From UMGS1696 sp964558485 (lineage in GTDB: Bacteria; Bacillota; Clostridia; Oscillospirales; CAG-272): DNA of 14,067 nt. Shown one piece after another: positions 7,111 through 13,414 of this stretch. Every line of letters starts with the position of its first letter. Positions within the stretch are counted from its first letter, which is position 1. Below the pieces are notes generated by a model. That model was not told the origin of the DNA, did no database searches, and saw only the letters and a list, made by a program, of their open reading frames with translations. Both the position numbers and the translations under genes were made by a program. Location: NCBI GenBank assembly GCA_964558485.1, contig CAZLED010000060.1, positions 1 through 14,067 on the forward strand. The letters run 5' to 3'.

Positions 7111-7148
7111 CAAAAGTTGGGCACGAACCATAACAGCTCGCACCCAAC
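7111..7148 (-). terminator. Intercistronic terminator/attenuator between livJ and livH
   Basis: On the minus strand GTTGGGTGCGA (7148-7138) pairs with TCGTGCCCAAC (7126-7116): 11 pairs including two G-U wobbles, with an 11-base loop, followed directly by TTTTGG. It lies about 30 bases after the livJ stop. Such partial terminators commonly follow binding-protein genes, so that the receptor is made in excess of the membrane and ATPase subunits; that role here is inference. Confidence 0.7.
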
Positions 7149-7179
7149 AGCAATTTTTTGTGTGGCAAGAAGTGGTATC

Positions 7180-8367
7180 TTACATACCCACGTATACGCC
7201 ATCCTGGATGACCATACCCTTCGGTGCCTTGGAAACTTCACCGGTGGCAGACCAGGTCATACCGGCACCGGTCAGACCGTCTACGGTGAAGGAAGGATCG
7301 GTGATGGTGGCGATGAGCTTTTCGCAGACGGTGGCAGCGTCCATATCGGTGGTCACGCCAGCCTTGGTAGCTGCTTCGTAAATGGTGTAGATGGCGTCAT
7401 ACGCATCGGCGGCAAACTGGTTCGGGACCTCGCCGTGCTTTTCCTTGTACTTGGCAACAAAGCTCTGGGTACGTGCGTCTTCTGCATCGGCTACGAAGGG
7501 AGTCAGCAGCATCACGCCTTCTGCCAGGCTGGTATCAAAGCCATCTACGGTCAGGATACCGTCCATACCGTCCACGCCGAAGAATTCGGGTTCGTAGCCC
7601 ATGGAGTCTGCCTGCGACAGGATCAGAGAAGCAGGGGTGTAATAGATGGGCAGGAAGATCAGGTCGGCGCCGGCATTCTTGGCTTCGGTCAGCTGCACGT
7701 TGAAGTCGTTGGCCGTGTCGTTGGTGAAGCTGGTCACGCTGACCACGTTCAGACCCATTTCGTCTGCCTTGGTCATGAAGGTGTTGTAGATACCGGTGGA
7801 GTACACGTCGGAGCTGTTGTAGATCACAGCGATATTTTCACCCAGCTTCTGTTCACTGATGTACTGTGCGGAGGCAAGACCCTGGTTGGGGTCGGTGAAG
7901 CACAGCTGGAACACATTGTCCCGTCTGGCTACCGTCACGTTGCCGGAAGCGTCTGTGATACCACCAATGATGTCGGTAGAGGAACCGGAAGGCGTGATGG
8001 TAAAGATCCGGTCGGTATTGGATTCAGAAGCTACAACGGTGCAGGGCGTGGAGGTCACGGTACCCATCAGCACCTGCATACCCCAGTCCTTCAGGTTGTT
8101 GTAGGCATTGACGGATTTTTCTGCGTCGTTGGCGTCGTCCTGGAAGTTCAGCTCCAGCTGCAGACCGCCCAGCGCATTGATCTCTTCAATAGCGATCTCT
8201 GCACCGTATTTTACAGCGTTCCCGTAAATAGCAGCGTCCCCTGTGGTAGGGCCGATACCGCCGATGGACAGTTTATCTGCGCTGGCCGTGGAACCGCAGC
8301 CGGTAAAGGTCAGGGCACAGGACAGACTCATGATCGCAGCCAATGCAGCAGAAACAAGTTTTTTCAT
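7180..8367 (-). CDS. livJ: Branched-chain amino acid ABC transporter substrate-binding lipoprotein LivJ
   Basis: A 395-residue extracytoplasmic receptor of the type I periplasmic-binding fold (Peripla_BP_6). It has a signal peptide with Lys at 2-3, a hydrophobic core at 4-20 and a lipobox-like FTGC with Cys24 as the lipid anchor. Phe at the -3 position is not the usual Leu, but a Gly at -1 and a following Ser/Thr/Ala linker fit a lipoprotein. The mature part starts with KLSIGGIGPTTGDAAIYG. The region around VTSTPCTVVASES (about 103-115) and TPSGSS matches the ligand-binding Ser/Thr segment of the family, and VDGMDG and ADAYDAIY occur further on. The ligand could be Leu/Ile/Val or another amino acid. 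The ATG at 8367 is chosen over a GTG three codons upstream (8376): AAAAGG is well spaced for the ATG and would overlap the GTG. It is the first gene of the liv operon, with a leader of about 125 bases. Confidence 0.94.
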   Translation of the reverse strand: MKKLVSAALAAIMSLSCALTFTGCGSTASADKLSIGGIGPTTGDAAIYGNAVKYGAEIAIEEINALGGLQLELNFQDDANDAEKSVNAYNNLKDWGMQVLMGTVTSTPCTVVASESNTDRIFTITPSGSSTDIIGGITDASGNVTVARRDNVFQLCFTDPNQGLASAQYISEQKLGENIAVIYNSSDVYSTGIYNTFMTKADEMGLNVVSVTSFTNDTANDFNVQLTEAKNAGADLIFLPIYYTPASLILSQADSMGYEPEFFGVDGMDGILTVDGFDTSLAEGVMLLTPFVADAEDARTQSFVAKYKEKHGEVPNQFAADAYDAIYTIYEAATKAGVTTDMDAATVCEKLIATITDPSFTVDGLTGAGMTWSATGEVSKAPKGMVIQDGVYVGM

Positions 8368-8429
8368 AACAGTCACCTTTTAGTAAAGAATTCAAGTCCT
8401 CCGGAAGATAGCCTTGTCCAGTGCAGAAG

Positions 8430-8476
8430 CCCAACATCGAGAAAAAACCAACAGAGACAAACCGCAACAAAACGAG
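8430..8476 (-). repeat. Three imperfect U/G-rich repeats in the livJ leader
   Basis: Read on the minus strand, three consecutive units of about 14-18 bases (8476-8462, 8461-8448, 8447-8430) are T-rich and end in GTTGCGG, GTTGG and GTTGGG. Each contains CTC or TCTC. They lie in the untranslated leader between the promoter and the livJ start. No stable hairpin is visible in this stretch. The similarity is loose, and chance in a T-rich stretch is possible. Confidence 0.3.
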
Positions 8477-8498
8477 CTTCCAAAAAACTTATATCCAT

Positions 8499-8527
8499 AC
8501 TATACACGCTTCCACGCAATAAGTCAA
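8499..8527 (-). promoter_or_regulatory. SigA-type promoter of the liv operon
   Basis: On the minus strand the -35 box is TTGACT (8527-8522), with a 17-base spacer and a -10 box TATAGT (8504-8499). Both are one mismatch from consensus. Transcription should begin near 8492. Confidence 0.82.
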
Positions 8528-8528
8528 G

Positions 8529-8570
8529 AAACTTCTGCTTATGTCGTCATAAAACTTGCTTATGTTCATA
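8529..8570. repeat. Abutting tandem repeat next to the livJ -35 box
   Basis: Unit 1 (8529-8551) and unit 2 (8552-8570) share the same 19 bases, AAACTT-GCTTATGT-TCATA. They differ only by two 2-base insertions in unit 1 (CT after AAACTT, CG after GCTTATGT). The GCTTATGT cores lie exactly 21 bases apart, two helical turns. The pair ends one base from the livJ -35 box, the usual place for activator sites. Confidence 0.65.
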
Positions 8571-8588
8571 GAATCTGCTGTATGCGAT

Positions 8589-8604
8589 AGCGGATCTGTA
8601 ACAA
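8589..8604 (+). promoter_or_regulatory. Candidate response-regulator operator, copy 1
   Basis: AGCGGATCTGTAACAA matches 14 of 16 bases of the sequence at 10435-10450 upstream of the ABC genes. The core TGTAACA has TGT-N-ACA symmetry. It lies 83 bases upstream of the -10 box of the regulator promoter. Confidence 0.45.
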
Positions 8605-8664
8605 AAAACAGGAAAAATGCCCTGTGTGCTGCCCTGTACGCTTGGTTTTTTCTTCGCTTTCCTC

Positions 8665-8693
8665 TTGCGTCCGGAAATGAAAAATGCTATAAT
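8665..8693 (+). promoter_or_regulatory. Promoter of the two-component regulator operon
   Basis: The -35 box is TTGCGT (8665-8670), with a 17-base spacer and a perfect -10 box TATAAT (8688-8693), preceded by TGC, which makes an extended -10. Start of transcription is expected near 8700, with a leader of about 45 bases. Confidence 0.82.
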
Positions 8694-8744
8694 ATGGCTG
8701 ATATGATATGGAAAAACACAGGCATACCGGGGATCGGAGGGAAT

Positions 8745-9419
8745 ATGAAATACAAGCTGTTTATTGTGGAAGACGATATGGGCATTGCTGAGGGGATCCG
8801 TGCATTGGCAGAGAGCTGGGAGATGGAGGTGCGCTGTGCCCAGAACTTCCGGCAGGTACTGGCAGAGTTTCGGGAATTTGCGCCGCACATCGTACTGCTG
8901 GACATTTCCCTGCCCTTTTTCAATGGGTACCACTGGTGCCGGGAGATCCGCCGGGTGTCGAAGGTGCCCATCGTGTTTCTCTCCTCGGCGGCGGACAACA
9001 TGAATATGGTCATGGCCATGAACATGGGTGCGGACGATTTCATCGCCAAGCCCTTTGATAGCGGTGTGCTCATGGCGAAGCTGCAGGCTATGCTCCGGCG
9101 CAGCTACGATTTTGCCGCCACGCCCACGCTGACCTGTCATGGTGCCCTGCTGCAGGACGATGCAAGTCTCTGTTACCAAGGCGAAAAGCTGGAGCTGACC
9201 AAAAACGAATATCGCATCCTACACATCCTTCTGGAAAACAAGGGACGTGTGGTCAGTCGGGAAACGCTCATGGAGGCGCTGTGGGCCTCGGACTGCTTCG
9301 TGGACGAAAACACCTTGACGGTCAATGTGAACCGGCTGCGCAAACGGTTGGACGCCATCGGACTGCACGAGGTCATCAAAACCAAATTCGGCGCAGGCTA
9401 CTTTGTGGAGGCAGAATGA
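8745..9419 (+). CDS. OmpR/PhoB-family response regulator of a Bce-type module
   Basis: A 224-residue DNA-binding response regulator. The receiver domain (about 3-115) shows the acidic pair Glu9/Asp10 with Asp11 adjacent, phospho-acceptor Asp53 in VLLDISLP, Ser80/Ser81 after the fourth strand, and Lys102 in the AKPF motif. The C-terminal winged helix (about 125-222) has LTKNEYRIL, ENKGRVVSRETLMEALW and the recognition-helix region NTLTVNVNRLRKRL, ending with KTKFGAGYF. The ATG 8745 is preceded by GGAGGG at close spacing. It is the first gene of an operon with its kinase (next start 2 bases after the stop) and is probably autoregulated. By family analogy (BceR) it should activate the downstream ABC genes after peptide-antibiotic stress. 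Recognition of an antibiotic-type system rests mainly on the neighbours. Confidence 0.93.
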   Translation: MKYKLFIVEDDMGIAEGIRALAESWEMEVRCAQNFRQVLAEFREFAPHIVLLDISLPFFNGYHWCREIRRVSKVPIVFLSSAADNMNMVMAMNMGADDFIAKPFDSGVLMAKLQAMLRRSYDFAATPTLTCHGALLQDDASLCYQGEKLELTKNEYRILHILLENKGRVVSRETLMEALWASDCFVDENTLTVNVNRLRKRLDAIGLHEVIKTKFGAGYFVEAE

Positions 9420-9420
9420 T

Positions 9421-10422
9421 ATGGTGTTTTTTGGACATTACCTATACCTGCATCGCCACACGCTGGTACTCTTTGCGGTGTGCAGCGGTATCTTTGCCGT
9501 CAGCTTCTGGCTGTATCATCTGCCCATGATGGCGGTACTGTATCCGGTGTTATTGTGTGCGCTATTGGGTATAGTGCTGCTCATCGTAGATTTTCTGCAC
9601 ACCAAACAGATCCACGAGGCACTTGGCCGCATCCAGGGGATCACCGACGAAAAGGCTGCCCATTTTCCCGAACCACAAACGGTGATCGAGGAAGACTATC
9701 GGGAGCTGCTGCATCGGTTTTGCGTAGAACACGATAGCTGGCTGCAGCAAACGGAAAAGCGCCGTGGTGAGCTGGTGGACTACTACACCACCTGGGTACA
9801 CCAGATCAAGACGCCCACCACCTCCATGCGTCTGCACCTGCAAAACGAAGACTCGCCACTGTCCCGGCAGCTTGCCATTGATCTTTGTCATGTGGAGCAA
9901 TATGTGGACATGGTGCTGACCTATCTGCGGCTCACCGGGGACAGCACGGACTATGTATTCCGGGAACAGGATCTGGACGACGTCGTCAAAGGTGCGGTAC
10001 GGCGGCTGTCTCAGGAGTTTATTTTGCGGAAGCTGCGGCTGGAATATACGCCTCTTGCCACCACGGTGGTGACGGATGCCAAATGGCTTGGCTTTGTGAT
10101 CGAACAGGTGCTGACCAATGCACTGAAATACACGCCCAGTGGTACCATCACCATTTGGCTGGACGAGAGCACCGGCCGCAAGCTGCTGTGCATCCGGGAC
10201 ACCGGCATCGGCATCGCATCGGAGGATCTGCCACGGATCTTTGATGCTGGCTTCACCGGCAAGATCGGTCGGCAAAACGAACGGGCTACCGGGCTCGGCC
10301 TATACCTCTGCCACCGCATTTGTCAGAATCTGGGGCACAGCATTTCCGCCACATCTGTCGTAGACAAAGGCACCTGCATCACCATCGACCTGACCCAGAG
10401 AACAGCGCAGATATCGGAATGA
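9421..10422 (+). CDS. BceS-like intramembrane-sensing histidine kinase
   Basis: A 333-residue sensor kinase. It has two transmembrane segments (about 14-32 and 37-57) joined by only a few residues, so there is no extracellular sensor domain. This is the hallmark of Bce-type intramembrane-sensing kinases, which receive their signal from the ABC transporter. After a cytoplasmic linker comes the phospho-acceptor His127 in WVHQIKTP, the N-box EQVLTNALKYTP (Asn233), the G1 box DTGIGI (260-265), the F-box-like DAGFTG (275-280) and the G2 box ATGLGLYL (289-296). The ATG at 9421 has GGAGG 9 bases upstream. A nearer ATG at 9416 overlaps the regulator stop but is out of frame. No terminator follows; the next genes have their own probable promoter. 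Confidence 0.93.
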   Translation: MVFFGHYLYLHRHTLVLFAVCSGIFAVSFWLYHLPMMAVLYPVLLCALLGIVLLIVDFLHTKQIHEALGRIQGITDEKAAHFPEPQTVIEEDYRELLHRFCVEHDSWLQQTEKRRGELVDYYTTWVHQIKTPTTSMRLHLQNEDSPLSRQLAIDLCHVEQYVDMVLTYLRLTGDSTDYVFREQDLDDVVKGAVRRLSQEFILRKLRLEYTPLATTVVTDAKWLGFVIEQVLTNALKYTPSGTITIWLDESTGRKLLCIRDTGIGIASEDLPRIFDAGFTGKIGRQNERATGLGLYLCHRICQNLGHSISATSVVDKGTCITIDLTQRTAQISE

Positions 10423-10434
10423 AAACCACACCGG

Positions 10435-10450
10435 AGCGGATTTGTGACAA
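10435..10450 (+). promoter_or_regulatory. Candidate response-regulator operator, copy 2
   Basis: AGCGGATTTGTGACAA, the counterpart of 8589-8604, lies 52 bases upstream of the probable -10 box of the ABC genes. The difference in distance from the two promoters is 31 bases, close to three helical turns. A further TGTAA half-site is at 10465-10469. Confidence 0.5.
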
Positions 10451-10479
10451 TATCGTTCGTTTTCTGTAAGACGATCCTA

Positions 10480-10508
10480 TGGCAAATGGTGGACGTTTCT
10501 GGTACACT
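10480..10508 (+). promoter_or_regulatory. Probable promoter of the BceAB-like operon
   Basis: The -10 box TACACT (10503-10508) is preceded by TGG, an extended -10. The matching -35 position (TGGCAA, 10480-10485, 17-base spacer) is poor. A weak -35 with a decent extended -10 is what an activator-dependent promoter should look like. The -10 position is uncertain because TATAGG lies next to it. Confidence 0.5.
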
Positions 10509-10541
10509 ATAGGCACACACAAACGAAAGGACGATGTGACG

Positions 10542-11321
10542 ATGCAGATCTTACAGGTCAACGATGTACAAAAAATCTATACGACACGCTTCGGCGGAAA
10601 TCGGGTCGAGGCACTGAAAAATGTTTCCTTCACCGTGGAAAAAGGAGAGTACGTGGCGATCATGGGCGAATCCGGCTCCGGCAAAACCACACTGCTGAAC
10701 ATTTTGGCAGCGCTGGATACGCCCACCGCCGGTTCCGTGCTCCTGGACGGCATGGACCTTGCGAACATCAAGGAATCCCAAGCGGCAGCATTTCGCCGGG
10801 ACAACGTAGGCTTTGTGTTCCAGGAATTCAATCTGCTGGACACCTTTTCCGTGGAGGACAATATCTTTCTGCCACTGGTATTGTCCGGCAAAAAATACCC
10901 GGAAATGCGGGAACGACTGACCCCATTGGCAGCTTCCCTTGGCATCACGGCACTGCTGCAGAAATATCCTTACGAGATCTCCGGCGGTCAGAAGCAGCGT
11001 GTTGCCGTGGCTCGTGCGCTGATCACGAGCCCCAAGCTGCTGTTGGCCGACGAACCTACCGGTGCCCTGGACTCACGTGCCACCGATGAACTGCTGGGGC
11101 TGTTTGGCAAGGTCAACGATGGTGGGCAGACCATTCTGATGGTAACACACTCGGTGAAAGCCGCAAGCCACGCCAAACGGGTGCTGTTCATCAAGGATGG
11201 GCAGGTATTCCACCAGCTCTATCGAGGAGAACAGACCCAGCTGGCACTGTACCAACAGATCACCGACACCCTGACCATGCTGACGGCAGCACGGAACGGT
11301 GAGGAAGGAGCACGGCTATGA
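10542..11321 (+). CDS. BceA-like ABC transporter ATPase (peptide-antibiotic resistance)
   Basis: A 259-residue ABC ATPase of the MacB/BceA group that drives the adjacent permease. Seen: an aromatic A-loop near Tyr13, Walker A GESGSGKT (42-49), Q-loop VFQEFNLLD (92-100), signature ISGGQKQR (146-153), Walker B LLLADEPTGALDS (166-178) and the H-loop VTHS (201-204). The start is ATG 10542 with AAAGGA upstream; a GTG two codons earlier (10536) is possible but too close to that site. The stop overlaps the permease start (ATGA), so the two are translated together. By family knowledge, BceAB-type transporters protect cell-wall lipid intermediates from peptides such as bacitracin and act as the sensor for the kinase. 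Which peptide is recognised here cannot be read from the sequence. Confidence 0.93.
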   Translation: MQILQVNDVQKIYTTRFGGNRVEALKNVSFTVEKGEYVAIMGESGSGKTTLLNILAALDTPTAGSVLLDGMDLANIKESQAAAFRRDNVGFVFQEFNLLDTFSVEDNIFLPLVLSGKKYPEMRERLTPLAASLGITALLQKYPYEISGGQKQRVAVARALITSPKLLLADEPTGALDSRATDELLGLFGKVNDGGQTILMVTHSVKAASHAKRVLFIKDGQVFHQLYRGEQTQLALYQQITDTLTMLTAARNGEEGARL

Positions 11322-13339
11322 AGACGGCTCTGTATCCGCACTTGGCATGGGAAAGCATCCGCAAGAACAAACGGCTGTACATTCCCTACATTCTCACCGG
11401 TGCGCTGATGGTGATGATGTATTACATCCTGTGCTTTCTGCCCTATAGTCCTGCTATGGCGGAAATGGCCGGCGGCACCACGCTCAGCTCGCTGTTGCCT
11501 CTGGGCTGTGTCGTCATTGCGGTGTTTTCCCTGCTCTTTCTGTTTTACACCAACGCCTTTCTTCTGAAACAGCGGTATCGGGAGTTTGGGCTATACAATG
11601 TGCTGGGCATGGACAAAAACAATATCAGCTATCTGCAGCTGTGGGAGACCCTGTTCACCGCCGCTTTGACCATTGGCATCGGGCTGTTCTGTGGTGTGGC
11701 ACTTTCCAAGGCGGCAGAGCTGATCCTGCTCAATCTGCTGCAAATGCCCGTCAACTTCACGCTGCGGATCAGCGTTTCTTCCCTGCTGCAGACACTGATC
11801 GTATATGGCGGCATCTATCTGCTGCTCTGTCTCCATTCGCTGATCAAGCTGCGCTTTTCCAAGCCGTTGGCACTGATACAGAGCAGTGCTGTCGGTGAGC
11901 GGATCCCTCGGTTCACCGGGCTGTATGCGTTGGTGGGTGTGGTGCTGCTGGCCGTGGCGTACTATATGGCGGTCTCCATTGAGGAACCGGTCACTGCACT
12001 GGCCTACTTCTTTGTGGCTGTGCTCCTGGTGATCCTGGGGACCTATCTGGTGTTCATCTCCGGTTCGGTGGCGTTCTGTCGGCTGCTGCAAAAAAATAGG
12101 TCGTATTACTACCGACCCAGCCATTTTGTGTCCGTTTCTTCCATGGTCTATCGGATGAAGCGGAATGGTGCCGGGCTTGCCTCCATTTGCATCCTGCTCA
12201 CCATGGTGCTGGTGATGCTGTCCTCCACCGCCACGCTGTATTTCGGCGAAGAGGAGTCGCTCCGAAACCGGTACCCCTATGGCATCAATGTGAAGATCGA
12301 CTTTCACACGCTGGATGGCATTTCTGACGAATACTTAGATATCCTGCGCACCGACATAGCTGCCTATGCACCGGCTGGCACGGATCTGACCGGAACACGG
12401 TATGCTTACGCAGCCGGACAATTCACGGAAGAGGGGATCATACTGGATTACACCCATGTGGACTATGTGGATTATGACAAGGTGGGCTACCTGTATGTGA
12501 CCTCGCTGGCCGACTACAATGCCATGATGGGGGAAAATAGGACCTTAGCGGACGGCGAATGCTTCCTCTACTGCGAACGGCTGGCGACCCAGTGGGACAG
12601 CTTTGCGGTCGAATTTGGCAACACCTATACAGTGAAGGAGCGACTGACGGCCTTTCGGGAAGATGGCGATGCACTTGCCATGACCATGCCCAGCCTATAC
12701 CTGGTGGTGCCGGATCTGCAGGATTTTGCCGCTCCTCTGGAAGGTATACAAAACGATGCAGGCAATCTCATGCTGACCTACGAATGGCTGCTGGGCTTTG
12801 ACTGTGACGACAGTGCTGACGAGAGCACCGTGCGTGATGCCGTAGAGGAAGTGATCCTGACCCACACGGACGATAAACATTCCTGGGAATACTATTATGT
12901 CCACAGCCAACAGGAAAAGCGTGTCGGATTCTATCAAACGTACAGCAGCCTGTTCTTCTTGGGGATCATGCTCAGCGTGGTGTTCCTGCTGGCAGCGGTA
13001 TCCATCATCTACTACAAGCAGCTTTCCGAAGGCTACGAGGACCAAAAGCGGTTCGGCATCCTGCAAATGGTGGGTATGACGCCACGAGACATTCGTGAGA
13101 GCATCCACTCCCAGATGCTGACCATCTTCTATATGCCGCTGGTGATGGCCGGGATCCATCTGGCCTTTGCCTTTCCCTTTGTCTCCAAGATATTAGAGCT
13201 GTTCGCCTTTACGAATCTTTGGCTGAACATCGGCGTAACACTGGTTTGCTTTGTGGTATTCGGACTGCTCTATGCCATCGTGTACAAGATCACCTCGGAG
13301 GTGTACTACGGCATCGTCTGTGGGAAGAAGCTTGCATGA
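11318..13339 (+). CDS. BceB-like ABC transporter permease
   Basis: A 673-residue membrane protein with the BceB layout of ten transmembrane helices. Seven lie in the first 306 residues (about 21-41, 58-80, 110-130, 155-177, 201-219, 228-250, 286-306). A large extracellular domain follows (about 307-544), rich in Tyr and acidic residues. Three more helices follow (about 545-566, 600-622, 635-657). FtsX-type permease cores lie at about 60-180 and 545-660. Short cytoplasmic motifs REFGLYNVLGM (88-98) and EDQKRFGILQMVGMTPRDI (574-592) match the coupling loops that touch the ATPase. The extracellular domain is the expected determinant of drug specificity and sensing. The start at 11318 overlaps the ATPase stop and has AGGAAGGAG upstream. 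The gene is followed by a strong terminator. Confidence 0.93.
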   Translation: MKTALYPHLAWESIRKNKRLYIPYILTGALMVMMYYILCFLPYSPAMAEMAGGTTLSSLLPLGCVVIAVFSLLFLFYTNAFLLKQRYREFGLYNVLGMDKNNISYLQLWETLFTAALTIGIGLFCGVALSKAAELILLNLLQMPVNFTLRISVSSLLQTLIVYGGIYLLLCLHSLIKLRFSKPLALIQSSAVGERIPRFTGLYALVGVVLLAVAYYMAVSIEEPVTALAYFFVAVLLVILGTYLVFISGSVAFCRLLQKNRSYYYRPSHFVSVSSMVYRMKRNGAGLASICILLTMVLVMLSSTATLYFGEEESLRNRYPYGINVKIDFHTLDGISDEYLDILRTDIAAYAPAGTDLTGTRYAYAAGQFTEEGIILDYTHVDYVDYDKVGYLYVTSLADYNAMMGENRTLADGECFLYCERLATQWDSFAVEFGNTYTVKERLTAFREDGDALAMTMPSLYLVVPDLQDFAAPLEGIQNDAGNLMLTYEWLLGFDCDDSADESTVRDAVEEVILTHTDDKHSWEYYYVHSQQEKRVGFYQTYSSLFFLGIMLSVVFLLAAVSIIYYKQLSEGYEDQKRFGILQMVGMTPRDIRESIHSQMLTIFYMPLVMAGIHLAFAFPFVSKILELFAFTNLWLNIGVTLVCFVVFGLLYAIVYKITSEVYYGIVCGKKLA

Positions 13340-13370
13340 GACACCTCCGCACAATTCTGATGGTACCTGA

Positions 13371-13414
13371 AAGAAAAAAGATAGGACGAAAAGCAAAGTC
13401 CTATCTTTTTTCTT
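13371..13414 (+). terminator. Bidirectional terminator between the ABC operon and the acyltransferase gene
   Basis: A perfect arm, AAGAAAAAAGATAGGAC (13371-13387), pairs with 13398-13414 around a 10-base loop. Both arms end in a run of A or T, so it can stop transcription from either side. It meets the TAA stop of the minus-strand gene (13414-13416). Confidence 0.9.

Larger units (their letters stand above)
8368..8744. other. Divergent control region between livJ and the two-component operon
   Basis: This is 377 bases without a gene. From left to right it holds the livJ leader (8368-8492), the livJ promoter on the minus strand (8499-8527), an abutting tandem repeat (8529-8570), a 16-base motif shared with the bceA-like promoter (8589-8604), the plus-strand promoter of the response regulator (8665-8693) and its short leader with an AGGAGG-like site. 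The frame of the response regulator is open back to 8556, but this crosses its promoter and shows no homology. Confidence 0.8.

Noticed and set aside
8602..8637. Minus-strand hairpin ACAGG/CCTGT followed by six Ts, plus repeated CCCTGT
   Set aside because: The stem is only five pairs, and no minus-strand gene or promoter precedes it. It could at most stop antisense transcripts.
9416..9418. ATG overlapping the response-regulator stop as the kinase start
   Set aside because: It is not in the kinase frame; the ATG at 9421 is in frame and has GGAGG at 9 bases.
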